DNA of 64,000 nt, from assembly GCF_024609215.1 (NCBI RefSeq), contig NZ_JANIPD030000044.1:27944-91943 (forward strand). The letters run 5' to 3'. This document shows positions 54,500-62,784 of this stretch, piece by piece (the first letter of the stretch is position 1; each line of letters begins with the position of its first letter). A program made the translations under genes and the position numbers. Under the pieces are notes generated by a model. It worked only from the letters and a program-made list of their open reading frames with translations, did no database searches and was not told the origin of the DNA. The stretch is from Curtanaerobium respiraculi. Its GTDB lineage: Bacteria; Actinomycetota; Coriobacteriia; Coriobacteriales; Eggerthellaceae.

Positions 54500-55222
54500 C
54501 TATTCGGCGTACGGCACCGGATCGACGACGCCGTTGGCGGCGAACGCGGCACGCCGGTCCAAGCATGTAGCGCAGGTGCCGCATTGCACTTTCCCGCCCT
54601 CGTAGCACGACCACGTCAGCCTGAAGGGAACGTCCAGCTCAAGGCCCGCGCGCACCACGCCCGCCTTGTTCGAATGCGCGAAGGGGGCTTCGAGCTTCAC
54701 CAGGCCGTAGGTGCCGATCGAGATCGCCTTCGCCATGGCGTCCACGAATTCGGGACTGCAGTCCGCATACGCGCCGCCCGCCGCCTCGTCGGCATGCACG
54801 CCAATGTAGGCGTGCACCTCCTGCTGCGGGTAGATGCTCATCGCAAGCGCCGCGACCGCGCTTAGGAACAGCCCGTTGCGGAAGGGGACGTAGGTGTTCG
54901 CCATGCCGCGGGCATCGGAGCCCATCTGCTCGGCATAGGTGGAATGCTCGATCTCGTTGGGGGCTCCCGCCAGAAGCGCGCAGGTCGATGCGTCCAGGAT
55001 ATGGGTGCCCGCCAGGTCAATCTCGTAGTGATCAACCCCGTAATGGAGCGCCACCGCCTTCGCGCAGTCCAGCTCTTTGGCGTGCCGCTGCCCGTAGAAC
55101 ATGGATACGGTGGAGGTGTTCTCAACGCCGAAATCGCGCACGGCAAGCCCGGTGCACACCGTCGAATCGCAGCCCCCGCTTGAAAGCACCAATGCCTTGG
55201 GGGCGTTTCCGGTCGAAACCAT
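54500..55222 (-). CDS. queC: 7-cyano-7-deazaguanine synthase
   Basis: 240 aa from the ATG at 55222 (GAGGAG, 7-nt spacer). PP-loop ATPase motif ALVLSSGGCDSTVC, FYGQRHAKELDCAKAVA, and the C-terminal zinc site C-x7-C-x2-C-x2-C (CYEGGKVQCGTCATC). Converts carboxy-deazaguanine to preQ0. queD/queE are not in the window. A T-run terminator sits in its leader (55264-55287), so expression is probably attenuated. Confidence 0.95.
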   Translation of the reverse strand: MVSTGNAPKALVLSSGGCDSTVCTGLAVRDFGVENTSTVSMFYGQRHAKELDCAKAVALHYGVDHYEIDLAGTHILDASTCALLAGAPNEIEHSTYAEQMGSDARGMANTYVPFRNGLFLSAVAALAMSIYPQQEVHAYIGVHADEAAGGAYADCSPEFVDAMAKAISIGTYGLVKLEAPFAHSNKAGVVRAGLELDVPFRLTWSCYEGGKVQCGTCATCLDRRAAFAANGVVDPVPYAE

Positions 55223-55263
55223 GATGATTCTCCTCTCGGTTTCCATCGTCGAAACGAGAGCAG

Positions 55264-55287
55264 AAAAAACGCACGTGTTGCGTGCGC
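55264..55287 (-). terminator. Intrinsic terminator in the queC leader
   Basis: On the minus strand GCGCACG-CAACA-CGTGCGT is followed by six T. It ends 42 nt before the queC start, and no gene lies upstream on this strand that it could be ending. It therefore looks like the expression platform of an attenuator or riboswitch. No known preQ1 aptamer consensus was recognised upstream. Confidence 0.6.
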
Positions 55288-55345
55288 TGCCCGGTAGTGT
55301 AGTTAACGACGGTTCCGGCTCTCGAACGTCAGCGCGGATACTTTA

Positions 55346-55370
55346 GCCCAAACGACCCCGGTCCGCAACG
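55346..55370 (+). repeat. Operator-like repeat, copy 1, upstream of fba
   Basis: GCCCAAACGACCCCGG followed by TCCGCAACG. It shares CCCAAAC-ACC-GGTCCGCA with the copy at 55436-55462, 92 nt away, and contains the dyad ACCCCGGT. Confidence 0.55.
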
Positions 55371-55435
55371 GTTGAATACCAATTCTTACCCCCAGTGTTG
55401 CGGTTGCTTTTTCAACCAACGCAGTAGCCTTCTTT

Positions 55436-55486
55436 AACCCAAACAACCTTGGTCCGCACTGGGCAAAAGGGATAGTTGGGTATAAT
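55436..55486 (+). promoter_or_regulatory. fba promoter with operator-like repeat, copy 2
   Basis: AACCCAAACAACCTTGG followed by TCCGCACTGG (55436-55462) ends where the -35 box should be; TATAAT is at 55481-55486 and the fba start at 55523. The expected -35 (ACTGGG) is poor, so an activator or a repressor probably acts at the repeat. Confidence 0.55.
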
Positions 55487-55522
55487 TGAAAGGTTGTGGA
55501 TCCCGATCAAGGAGGTAACCCC

Positions 55523-56392
55523 ATGCTCGTCAACGCCAAAGGAATGCTCCAAGCCGCCCAGAAGGGCCACTACGCCCTCGGCGCCTTCAATACCAATAAC
55601 TTGGAATGGGCCGACGCCATCATCACCGCGGCGGAGGAGGCACAGTCTCCGCTGATCATCGAATGCTCCATCGGTGCCGCCAAATGGCAGACCAGCCTGA
55701 AGATGGTGGCAGACATCGTGAAGAACATCGTCGAGACCGAGAACATCACCGTCCCTGTGGCGCTGCATCTGGACCATGGCACCTACGAGGCGTGTTTCGA
55801 GGCGATCGAGGCGGGATTCACCTCCATCATGTACGACGGGTCCAAAGAACCCGATTTCGAGACCAACTTGAAGCGCACCGGGGAGTTGGTGAAGCTCGCG
55901 CACTCGAAGGGCATCTCCATCGAGGCCGAAGTGGGCGGCATCGGCGAGAACGCAGGCTCCACCAAGGGCGAGATCGCCGACCCCGACGAATGCAAGCAAA
56001 TCGCCGATTTGGGCGTCGACTTCCTGGCCTGCGGTATCGGCAACATCCACGGCGTGTACCCCGAGGGCTGGGAAGGCCTTGACTTTGACGCGCTCGAGGC
56101 CATCAAGGCGAAGACGGGCGATTTGCCCCTGGTCCTGCACGGCGGAACCGGCATTCCGGTGGACCAGGTGCAGAAAGCCATCAGCCTGGGCGTGTGCAAG
56201 GTCAACGTGAACACCGACCTGCAGATCGCCTTCGCCGATGCCGTGCGCGCCTACATCGAAGCCGGCAAGGACCGCGAGCCCAAGGGGTTCGACCCCCGCA
56301 AGCTGATGAGGGACGGGCGCACCGCCATCACCGCCCGTACGAAGGAGCTCATGGGGCAATTCGGCTCCACGGGCAAGGGCTGGGACTTCTAA
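55523..56392 (+). CDS. fba: Class II fructose-bisphosphate aldolase
   Basis: 289 aa from the ATG at 55523 (AAGGAGGT upstream). Zinc ligands are in VALHLDHGTYE, EAEVGGIGE, the later GNIHG and LVLHGGTG; phosphate binding by GGTGIP and NVNTDLQ. Cleaves fructose-1,6-bisphosphate in glycolysis (tagatose-type activity cannot be excluded). Monocistronic, with a promoter carrying a duplicated upstream site. Confidence 0.94.
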   Translation: MLVNAKGMLQAAQKGHYALGAFNTNNLEWADAIITAAEEAQSPLIIECSIGAAKWQTSLKMVADIVKNIVETENITVPVALHLDHGTYEACFEAIEAGFTSIMYDGSKEPDFETNLKRTGELVKLAHSKGISIEAEVGGIGENAGSTKGEIADPDECKQIADLGVDFLACGIGNIHGVYPEGWEGLDFDALEAIKAKTGDLPLVLHGGTGIPVDQVQKAISLGVCKVNVNTDLQIAFADAVRAYIEAGKDREPKGFDPRKLMRDGRTAITARTKELMGQFGSTGKGWDF

Positions 56393-56486
56393 CCGCAGGA
56401 AACGAAGGCGGAAGGGTCGGACGACCGATGCGGATACGGGAGGGGGATTGCCCCGCATGAACGGCGTAGCCGCTCCAAAAGCGGGC

Positions 56487-56506
56487 CGGCGCGATCTCCC
56501 GCGCCG
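56487..56506. terminator. Hairpin between convergent fba and copA
   Basis: CGGCGCG-6nt-CGCGCCG, a 7-bp GC stem located 94 nt after fba and 27 nt after copA (on their respective strands). Confidence 0.45.
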
Positions 56507-56533
56507 ATCCTCCGATTTCGCCCGCGCAACCCG

Positions 56534-59152
56534 TTAGGCGATGTTCGCTTCGTAGCCGGCGCCTACCACGGCGGCGACCAGGGCGTCGTCGGTGACATCG
56601 GCGGCGAGGCTGACCGTGGCCTTCTTCCCGTCAAGATCGACGTCGGCGGAATCCACGCCGTCAACCCCCTCCAGCGCATCCTTCACGTGCTTCACGCAGT
56701 GCTGGCACATCATCCCTTCGACGTTGAGCGTCTTCTCTTCCATATTCGTCTCTTCCCTTCGCTCGTACCGTTCTATATCCTCCACCTCGATGACCGGGGC
56801 GGTTGGAACCTGGGTGCCGCCCTGCAGGGCGGGCGTGTCGAAAGCGGGTTTCCACGTGCGCATGCGCAGGGCGTTGCTGACGACGAACACGCTGCTGAAG
56901 CCCATGGCCGCCGCTCCGATCATCGGATTGATCGTGAGGCCCGCCCAACTGAACAGGCCCGCGGCGATGGGGATGCAGATCACGTTGTAGATGAGCGCCC
57001 AGAATAGGTTCTGCTTGATGGTGCGCAACGTGCGCTTGGAAAGCTGCACGGCCGCCGCGACATCCATCAAATCGCTGCGCATGAGGACCATGTCGGCGCT
57101 GTCGATGGCGATGTCGGTGCCGCTGCCGATGGCGATGCCCACATCGGCACGGGCGAGCGCAGGCGCATCGTTCACGCCATCGCCCACCATGATGACGCGG
57201 CCCCGCTCCGCGAGCTTCGCGACCTGCCGCTCCTTATCGGCGGGAAGGACGTCGGCGATCACATCGCCGATGCCCGCCTGGCGCTGCACGGCGGCGGCGG
57301 TGCGCGAATTGTCGCCGGTGAGCATGATGGTGTCAATGCCCAGCGCCTGGAGCTCGGCGATTGCGCGGGCGCTGGTCGGCTTGATGCCGTCGGCGACCGC
57401 GATCACACCCGCCAGCACGCCATCCTCGGAGAAGAAGAGCGGCGTGGCCCCATCGTCAGCGAATGACTGCGCACGCTCTTCGGCCTGACCGATCAATACG
57501 CCGTGGGCGCGCATCATGCGCAGGTTGCCCGCCAGCACGCTGCGTCCTCCGACGGATGCTGCGACACCCTCTCCGGGGATCTGCGCGAATCCCTCGAGTT
57601 TCCCGGGGGCGGGTTTGATGCCCTGTGACTCCGCGTAGGATACGATAGCTTGGGCGAGGGGATGCTCGCTTGCCGATTCTACCGCGGAGGCGAGCGCGAC
57701 CAGCCGGGGCGCGCCCCCGTCGGCGGCCACGATGCCGACCACGCCGGGCTTGCCCGTGGTGATCGTGCCCGTCTTGTCGAATACGACCGTGCGGGCCTCG
57801 CCCGCAATCTCCAGCGATTCGGCGGACTTGATGAGGATGCCGTTCGAGGCACCGCGGCCCGTGCCCACCATGATCGCGGTGGGGGTGGCCAGCCCGAGGG
57901 CGCACGGGCAGCTGATGACCAGCACGCTGATCGCATAATTCAGGGCGGCCTGCAGGTTCGCCCCGACAATCAGCCAGCCGACGAACACGACCGCGGCGAA
58001 GCCGATGACGGCGGGCACGAACACGCCGGCGATCTTGTCCGCCGTGTTCTGGATGGGCGCCTTGCTGCTGGTCGCCTCGTCCACCAGCGCGATGATACCC
58101 GCCAGCACCGTATCGTCGCCCGTCTTGGTGACGCGCATGGTGAAATAACCTGATCTGCTGATCGTGGCGCCGGTCACGTCGTCGCCCTCCCGCTTGTCCG
58201 CCGGAACGCTTTCCCCGGTGATCGTCGACTCGTCCACGGACGCGGCGCCCTCCAGCACCACGCCGTCCAGCGGCACGGTCTCGCCGGCGCGAACCGCCAG
58301 CACGTCGCCGGGGAGCACCTGCTCGATCGGGAGCACGACCTCCCCGCCGTCCTTCAGCACCGTCGCCTGCTTCGGGGCAAGGTCGATCAGCTTCGAGATC
58401 GCATCGGTCGTCCGGCCCTTCGCACGCGCCTCGAAGTATTTGCCCAACGTGATCAGCGTGAGGATCATACCGGCACTATCGAAGTACAGCCCCCCGAACG
58501 CCGCCTTCGCGGTGCTGAAATCGGCTGCGCCCAAGGCGGCCAACATCGCGTACATCTGGGCGATGCTGTACCCTAGCGAGGCGGTTGCGCCGATGGCGAT
58601 GAGCGCGTCCATGTTGGGCGATAGATAGAACAGGCTGCGGAAGCCGCCGCTGAAGAATTTGAAGTCGACGAACACGATGGGGATGACCAGCAGCAATTCC
58701 GTCAAGGCGGCGACCATCATATGCCCTTCGCCCGCGAAGGCAGCGGGCAGGGGCCAACCGAACATGGGGCCCATGGATAGGTAGAACAGCGGGACGCAGA
58801 ACACGATCGAGACGATCAGTCGCATCCGCATATGCCGCTCCTGCGCCTCGGAGAGCTTGACCTGCTTCTCGTGCGCGATCTGCGCGCTGCTCTTCCCCGA
58901 TTTGCCCGCCTGCGGCGTAAAAGCGGCCCGCGGCTCGGCGCCGTAGCCCGACTTCTCCACCTCGCGGGAGATCATCTCGTTGATCTGCTCGATCCGCTGC
59001 GGGGTCGCGTCGGGCTCGTATTCCACTTCCATACTGTTCTTCAGCAGGTTCACCGCGACATCGGAGACGCCGTCCACCTCGCGAGTGGTCTTGTCGACGC
59101 GCGCGGAGCATGCCGCGCATGACATTCCGGTTATATCGAACGTTTGCTTCAT
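56534..59152 (-). CDS. copA: Copper-translocating P-type ATPase with N- and C-terminal HMA domains
   Basis: 872 aa from the ATG at 59152. N-terminal HMA with GMSCAAC, then P1B-type ATPase: transmembrane CPC in VISCPCALGLATPTAIM, phosphorylation DKTGTITTGK, HP motif SEHPLAQAI, MLTGDN and GDGVNDAPALARADVG. Unusually, a second HMA (GMMCQHCVKHVKDAL) is at the very C-terminus after a linker of about 45 residues. That tail begins with a Met (56743) and could also be translated alone as a 69-aa CopZ-like chaperone. Exports Cu(I). Lies 14 nt after csoR, the copper sensor. Confidence 0.93.
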   Translation of the reverse strand: MKQTFDITGMSCAACSARVDKTTREVDGVSDVAVNLLKNSMEVEYEPDATPQRIEQINEMISREVEKSGYGAEPRAAFTPQAGKSGKSSAQIAHEKQVKLSEAQERHMRMRLIVSIVFCVPLFYLSMGPMFGWPLPAAFAGEGHMMVAALTELLLVIPIVFVDFKFFSGGFRSLFYLSPNMDALIAIGATASLGYSIAQMYAMLAALGAADFSTAKAAFGGLYFDSAGMILTLITLGKYFEARAKGRTTDAISKLIDLAPKQATVLKDGGEVVLPIEQVLPGDVLAVRAGETVPLDGVVLEGAASVDESTITGESVPADKREGDDVTGATISRSGYFTMRVTKTGDDTVLAGIIALVDEATSSKAPIQNTADKIAGVFVPAVIGFAAVVFVGWLIVGANLQAALNYAISVLVISCPCALGLATPTAIMVGTGRGASNGILIKSAESLEIAGEARTVVFDKTGTITTGKPGVVGIVAADGGAPRLVALASAVESASEHPLAQAIVSYAESQGIKPAPGKLEGFAQIPGEGVAASVGGRSVLAGNLRMMRAHGVLIGQAEERAQSFADDGATPLFFSEDGVLAGVIAVADGIKPTSARAIAELQALGIDTIMLTGDNSRTAAAVQRQAGIGDVIADVLPADKERQVAKLAERGRVIMVGDGVNDAPALARADVGIAIGSGTDIAIDSADMVLMRSDLMDVAAAVQLSKRTLRTIKQNLFWALIYNVICIPIAAGLFSWAGLTINPMIGAAAMGFSSVFVVSNALRMRTWKPAFDTPALQGGTQVPTAPVIEVEDIERYERREETNMEEKTLNVEGMMCQHCVKHVKDALEGVDGVDSADVDLDGKKATVSLAADVTDDALVAAVVGAGYEANIA

Positions 59153-59166
59153 ATCCAACCTGGTTC

Positions 59167-59508
59167 CTATCGCGTCACTCGCTTGATGAGGTCCATGGCC
59201 TCGTCGATCACCTCAACGTCGCCGGCTTGGACCTTCTCCACCACGCACGTCTTCAGATGGTTTTGCAGCACGATGCGCTCGATGCCCTTGATGGCGCTGT
59301 CCGCAGCGGAAAGCTGCACCAGCACGTCCCCGCAATAGCGGTTGTCGTCGAGCATCGCCTTCACGCCGTTCAGCTGGCCGATGACGCGGTTCAAACGCCT
59401 CTGCAAATCCGCCTGGAGCTCGTCGGCACGCGGCGTGTTCTTATACCGCCCGCCGCAGCAGGGCTTTCCGTCCGCCATCTCAGCATCCGCCATCTCAGCA
59501 TCCGCCAT
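59167..59508 (-). CDS. csoR: CsoR-family copper-sensing repressor
   Basis: 113 aa. RRLNRVIGQLNGVKAMLDDNRYCGDVLVQLSAADSAI then LQNHLKTCVVEKV gives the Cys-His-Cys copper site of CsoR (Cys in RYCGDV; His and Cys in NHLKTC). De-represses in Cu(I). The N-terminus MADAEMADAEMADG is a 15-bp tandem repeat with three possible starts; the first is taken because GGGGGA precedes it. Operon with copA. Two operator-like sites lie upstream. Confidence 0.93.
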   Translation of the reverse strand: MADAEMADAEMADGKPCCGGRYKNTPRADELQADLQRRLNRVIGQLNGVKAMLDDNRYCGDVLVQLSAADSAIKGIERIVLQNHLKTCVVEKVQAGDVEVIDEAMDLIKRVTR

Positions 59509-59555
59509 CGCGTTCCCCCATCAAGCGTTCGGTATTCCTAATTCGATGCGATTCT

Positions 59556-59572
59556 ATACCCCCTAGGGGCAT
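59556..59572. promoter_or_regulatory. CsoR operator candidate 1
   Basis: ATACCCCCTAGGGGCAT, an almost perfect dyad of the AT-ACCCC-GGGG-AT type known for CsoR operators, 48 nt upstream of the csoR start. Confidence 0.7.
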
Positions 59573-59601
59573 AATGGTGCGATTGCACACTTCCCCCACA
59601 T

Positions 59602-59618
59602 ATACTCGGAGGGGGTAT
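59602..59618. promoter_or_regulatory. CsoR operator candidate 2
   Basis: ATACTCGGAGGGGGTAT. The right half (GGGGGTAT) matches the CsoR half-site fully, the left half partly. 46 nt from candidate 1, about four helical turns. Confidence 0.55.
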
Positions 59619-60000
59619 CGCGGAGGTAACTCTTCATCTCTAACGCAATACTAACCGCAATCTTGTCGAACCAAGCGCAACAGATGCGGTTAGTTCGCAA
59701 GCGAGGACGCGAAGCGCGCCGCAGGCGAGGGTCATCCGGCCCGAACCTGCGGCGCGATTCGCCTTCCATATCTCGACTGGGTATCGCACGGACGCAATAT
59801 GCGAGCGAAGGAACCTTCGGACGAGCGGGTAAAAACCCGAAGATAAAGGGTCAAGGTAGGTGGCGGAAAAGACAGGTTGCCCGTCGGAAATCCGCCGATT
59901 GCACAAACGCGGGCAGAAGAGGCGCCCGGGTGCATCGTCCCATCGTGCGGCCGCCTCGCATGCGGGGCGGCCGTAAAATAATCAGACCGGCTGCGCGATC
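59619..60000. other. 382-bp intergenic stretch
   Basis: No supported gene. The only strong structure is a 26-nt near-perfect palindrome at 59948-59973 (CGGCCGCC.CGCA / TGCGGGGCGGCCG, one G-U), 27 nt after the SDR stop, a likely terminator for that minus-strand gene although without a T-run. Confidence 0.45.
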
Positions 60001-60744
60001 CTACAGGTCGCAGATCAAGCCACCGTCGACGACGATTTGAGCGCCGTTGACGTAGGAGGAGTCATCGGAAGCCAGGAATACGACCGGCCCGGAAACCTCT
60101 TCGGGCTCGGCGCGCCGACGCAGGGGGATGTCCTGCTCCAGTTGCTTCAGGAACTCGACCACATCGTCCCCCGCCGCCATCGGGGTCTTGATGATGCCCG
60201 GATGGATGCTGTTCACTCGAATCCCCAGCGGGCCGTATTCGCAGGCAGCGGCCTTGGTCATGCCGGTCACAGCGTGCTTGCTGCCGCAGTACGCGACGGC
60301 GGTCGCCGCCCCGACCAGGCCGTCGACCGATGAGATGTTGATGATGGAGCCCCCGCCACCCTTCTTCATGCTCTGGGCCGCCCATTTCATGCCGAACACG
60401 ACGCCCATCTCGTCGATGGCGAACGTGCGCTGGAAATCTTCAGCGGTCAGATCGTCCAGGAGCTGGAACTTCCCGTAACCGGCGTTGTTGACGAGCGTGG
60501 TCAGCGGACCCCACATCTCCTCCGTCTTGGAGATCACGTCCTTCCAATTTTGCTCATCGGAAACATCGAGATGCATGTAGACGGCGTTCCCGCCCAATTC
60601 GTCGGCCAGCTTCTGCCCGGCCTCATCCTGAATGTCCGTCAGCACCGTCTTGGCGCCTTCCGCCACGAAGCGTCGGGCGTGCTTCTCGCCCATCCCCTGC
60701 GCAGCGCCGGTGATGATTGCAACTTTTCCATCCAATATTCCCAT
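60001..60744 (-). CDS. SDR-family oxidoreductase (hydroxysteroid dehydrogenase-like)
   Basis: 247 aa from the ATG at 60744 (GAAGGG upstream). Classical SDR: cofactor loop TGAAQGMG, an aspartate after beta-2 (VLTDIQD) favouring NAD, NNAG, catalytic Ser in INISSVDGL, YCGSK (Tyr, Lys), and HPGIIKTPM. The general look (MKKGGGGSIINISS; RVNSIHPGIIKTPM) resembles 3-alpha/20-beta-hydroxysteroid dehydrogenases, and Eggerthellaceae carry several such enzymes; the assignment to steroids or bile acids is inference. Divergent from the DUF1846 gene with a palindrome in between. Confidence 0.85.
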   Translation of the reverse strand: MGILDGKVAIITGAAQGMGEKHARRFVAEGAKTVLTDIQDEAGQKLADELGGNAVYMHLDVSDEQNWKDVISKTEEMWGPLTTLVNNAGYGKFQLLDDLTAEDFQRTFAIDEMGVVFGMKWAAQSMKKGGGGSIINISSVDGLVGAATAVAYCGSKHAVTGMTKAAACEYGPLGIRVNSIHPGIIKTPMAAGDDVVEFLKQLEQDIPLRRRAEPEEVSGPVVFLASDDSSYVNGAQIVVDGGLICDL

Positions 60745-60787
60745 GCGAAGTCCCTTCTTTCCGCGATTGGGTTCTTTGCGACGGTGT

Positions 60788-60813
60788 GCACTACCGTTCT
60801 TGAATGGTAGTGC
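60788..60813. promoter_or_regulatory. Palindromic operator candidate (SDR / DUF1846)
   Basis: GCACTACCGTTC-TT-GAATGGTAGTGC: symmetric except one pair, 26 bp, 44 nt before the SDR start. Length and symmetry suit a TetR-like or LuxR-like dimer. No regulator gene is adjacent. Confidence 0.55.
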
Positions 60814-61027
60814 GTGGAGACCGTTTCTGTCCTTCCCATCCCCGACAATATGGGTAAGCGGTAGATTTGACGTGCGAAGGCGGGCACGATACTCGAAGCG
60901 ATTCCGCCCGCTTTCCATCCCGAAATATCGGCATGCGATGATTTGGCGTGCAAGCTGTAGAAAAGGGCGTCGCCGCAACTGGATGCAGTAGCATGAAACG
61001 CGATGCGTCCGAATGGAAGGGTTATGC

Positions 61028-62506
61028 ATGCGCCAGGGTTTCGATAACGAGAAGTACATCACGCTCCAAGCGAACAACATCCGCAAGCGCATCAGCGAGT
61101 TCGACGGGAAGCTGTACATGGAATTCGGCGGGAAGCTGTTCGACGATTACCACGCCAGCCGCGTGCTCCCCGGTTTCCAGCCCGACAGCAAGATCCGCAT
61201 GCTGCAGAGCATGGTCGACGAGGTGGAGATCATCATCTGCATCAACGCCAACGACATCGAGAAGAGCAAGATGCGCAGCGACCTGGGGATCGGCTACGAT
61301 GACGACGTGCTGCGCCTGCTCGACCTGTTCGGCAGCATGGGATTCGCCGTGGGCGGCGTGGTTATCACGCAGTTCACCGGCCAGCCCGCCGCCGAGGCGT
61401 TCCGCATGCGGCTTACGGGGCTCGGGGTCCGCAGCTACCTCCACTACCCCATCCCCAACTACCCCACCGACATCGAGCATATCGTGTCGGATGCGGGATT
61501 CGGCAAGAACGAGTTCGTGGAAACCACGCACCCGCTCGTCGTGGTCACAGCGCCCGGCCCAGGCAGCGGCAAGATGGCAACCTGCCTGTCGCAGATGTAC
61601 CACGAGCACAAGCGTGGCGTGGCAGCCGGCTACGCGAAGTACGAGACGTTCCCCGTGTGGAACCTGCCGCTGCGCCATCCCGTGAACATCGCCTACGAGG
61701 CGGCGACGGTCGACCTTGACGACGCGAACGCGATCGACCCCTTCCATCTGGAAGCGTACGGCGAATCCACCGTCAATTACAACCGCGACATCGAGGTGTT
61801 CCCCGTGCTTCGCGCCCTGTTGGAGCGGATCATGGGCGAAAGCCCATACCAGAGCCCCACGGACATGGGGGTCAACATGGCGGGACTCGCCATCGCGGAC
61901 GACGAAGCCGTCCGCGCCGCCGCGAAGCGCGAGATCCTGCGCCGCTATTTCCGCACGGCGGTGGACGTCAAACGGGGAAAGGCGGATGCCGAACAGCTCT
62001 CCAAGCTCCGTCTGCTGATGAACCAGGCGGAGGTGACGGAGACCGATCTCGAAGTGCGCACCGCCGCCCTCCTGAAGGCCGAGGCGACCAGCTCCCCCGC
62101 CGGCGCCATCGAGATGCCCGACGGCAAGATCATCACGGGGAAGACGTCCAACTTGCTGGGCACCGCGTCGTCCACGCTGATGAACGCGCTCAAGTACGCG
62201 GCGGGCACCCCAGACATCGACGTCATCAGCGATGCCGTGATCGAACCGATCTGCCATCTGAAGACGCAGCACCTGGGCAGCACCAATCCTCGTCTGCACT
62301 CCGACGAGACGCTCATCGCGCTTTCGGTCAGCAGCGCCACGAACCCGGAGGCGGAAATGCTCCTGCAGCACACCGGCGACCTGAAAGGGTGCGACGCCTT
62401 CTTCAGCGTGATCCTCTCGGAAGCCGACGAGCGCCTCTACACGCGGCTCGGCATCCACGTCTGCTGCGAGCCGGTCTACGAGAAGCGCCGCTTCTACCAC
62501 AAGTAG
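61028..62506 (+). CDS. DUF1846 (UPF0371) family protein
   Basis: 492 aa from the ATG at 61028 (GAAGGG about 10 nt upstream). GFDNEKYITLQANNIRKRI at the start, LYMEFGGKLFDDYHASRVLPGF, and APGPGSGKMATCLSQMYHEH (a P-loop-like GPGSGK) are the family markers; the length is standard. DUF1846 proteins are common in Firmicutes and Coriobacteriia; crystal structures exist but no agreed function, with a nucleotide-binding role suspected. Divergent from an SDR; monocistronic. Confidence 0.88.
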   Translation: MRQGFDNEKYITLQANNIRKRISEFDGKLYMEFGGKLFDDYHASRVLPGFQPDSKIRMLQSMVDEVEIIICINANDIEKSKMRSDLGIGYDDDVLRLLDLFGSMGFAVGGVVITQFTGQPAAEAFRMRLTGLGVRSYLHYPIPNYPTDIEHIVSDAGFGKNEFVETTHPLVVVTAPGPGSGKMATCLSQMYHEHKRGVAAGYAKYETFPVWNLPLRHPVNIAYEAATVDLDDANAIDPFHLEAYGESTVNYNRDIEVFPVLRALLERIMGESPYQSPTDMGVNMAGLAIADDEAVRAAAKREILRRYFRTAVDVKRGKADAEQLSKLRLLMNQAEVTETDLEVRTAALLKAEATSSPAGAIEMPDGKIITGKTSNLLGTASSTLMNALKYAAGTPDIDVISDAVIEPICHLKTQHLGSTNPRLHSDETLIALSVSSATNPEAEMLLQHTGDLKGCDAFFSVILSEADERLYTRLGIHVCCEPVYEKRRFYHK

Positions 62507-62616
62507 GCGGCAGGCGCCCCGCAGCGGCATCCGAGATCTGGCCCATCGAACGACAAGGCGTTTTCAAGGCAGTAGATACGCCTGATGTCTGGGTCGATAG
62601 AGCAAAGATGAAGGTT

Positions 62617-62717
62617 GCGGGAGCACACCTTATGCGATTCCGCTGCCTTCCGAGAAGTAGGCGATTTTCCGCATGCCGGTGGCGGGAGCACATCCTATGC
62701 GGTTCCGTCGCCTTCCG
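62617..62717 (+). repeat. 36-bp direct repeat, two copies
   Basis: GCGGGAGCACA-C-TATGCG followed by -TTCCG--GCCTTCCG at 62617-62652 and 62682-62717, period 65 bp, about 31 of 36 positions identical. Confidence 0.6.
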
Positions 62718-62784
62718 CATTCCAGCTGCGCCCCCGGGCAGAGGGCGATTTCGAAGCTCCCTTCTGCCCGGACGTTACCGAGGG

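Noticed and set aside
55223-55420. Known preQ1 riboswitch upstream of queC
   Set aside because: The terminator is there, but no preQ1-I (UUCUAG/ACA plus A-rich tail), II or III consensus was found.
59663-60040. 125-codon Arg-rich plus-strand frame
   Set aside because: No ribosome site, extreme Arg content, overlaps the operator region and the 3' end of the SDR gene.
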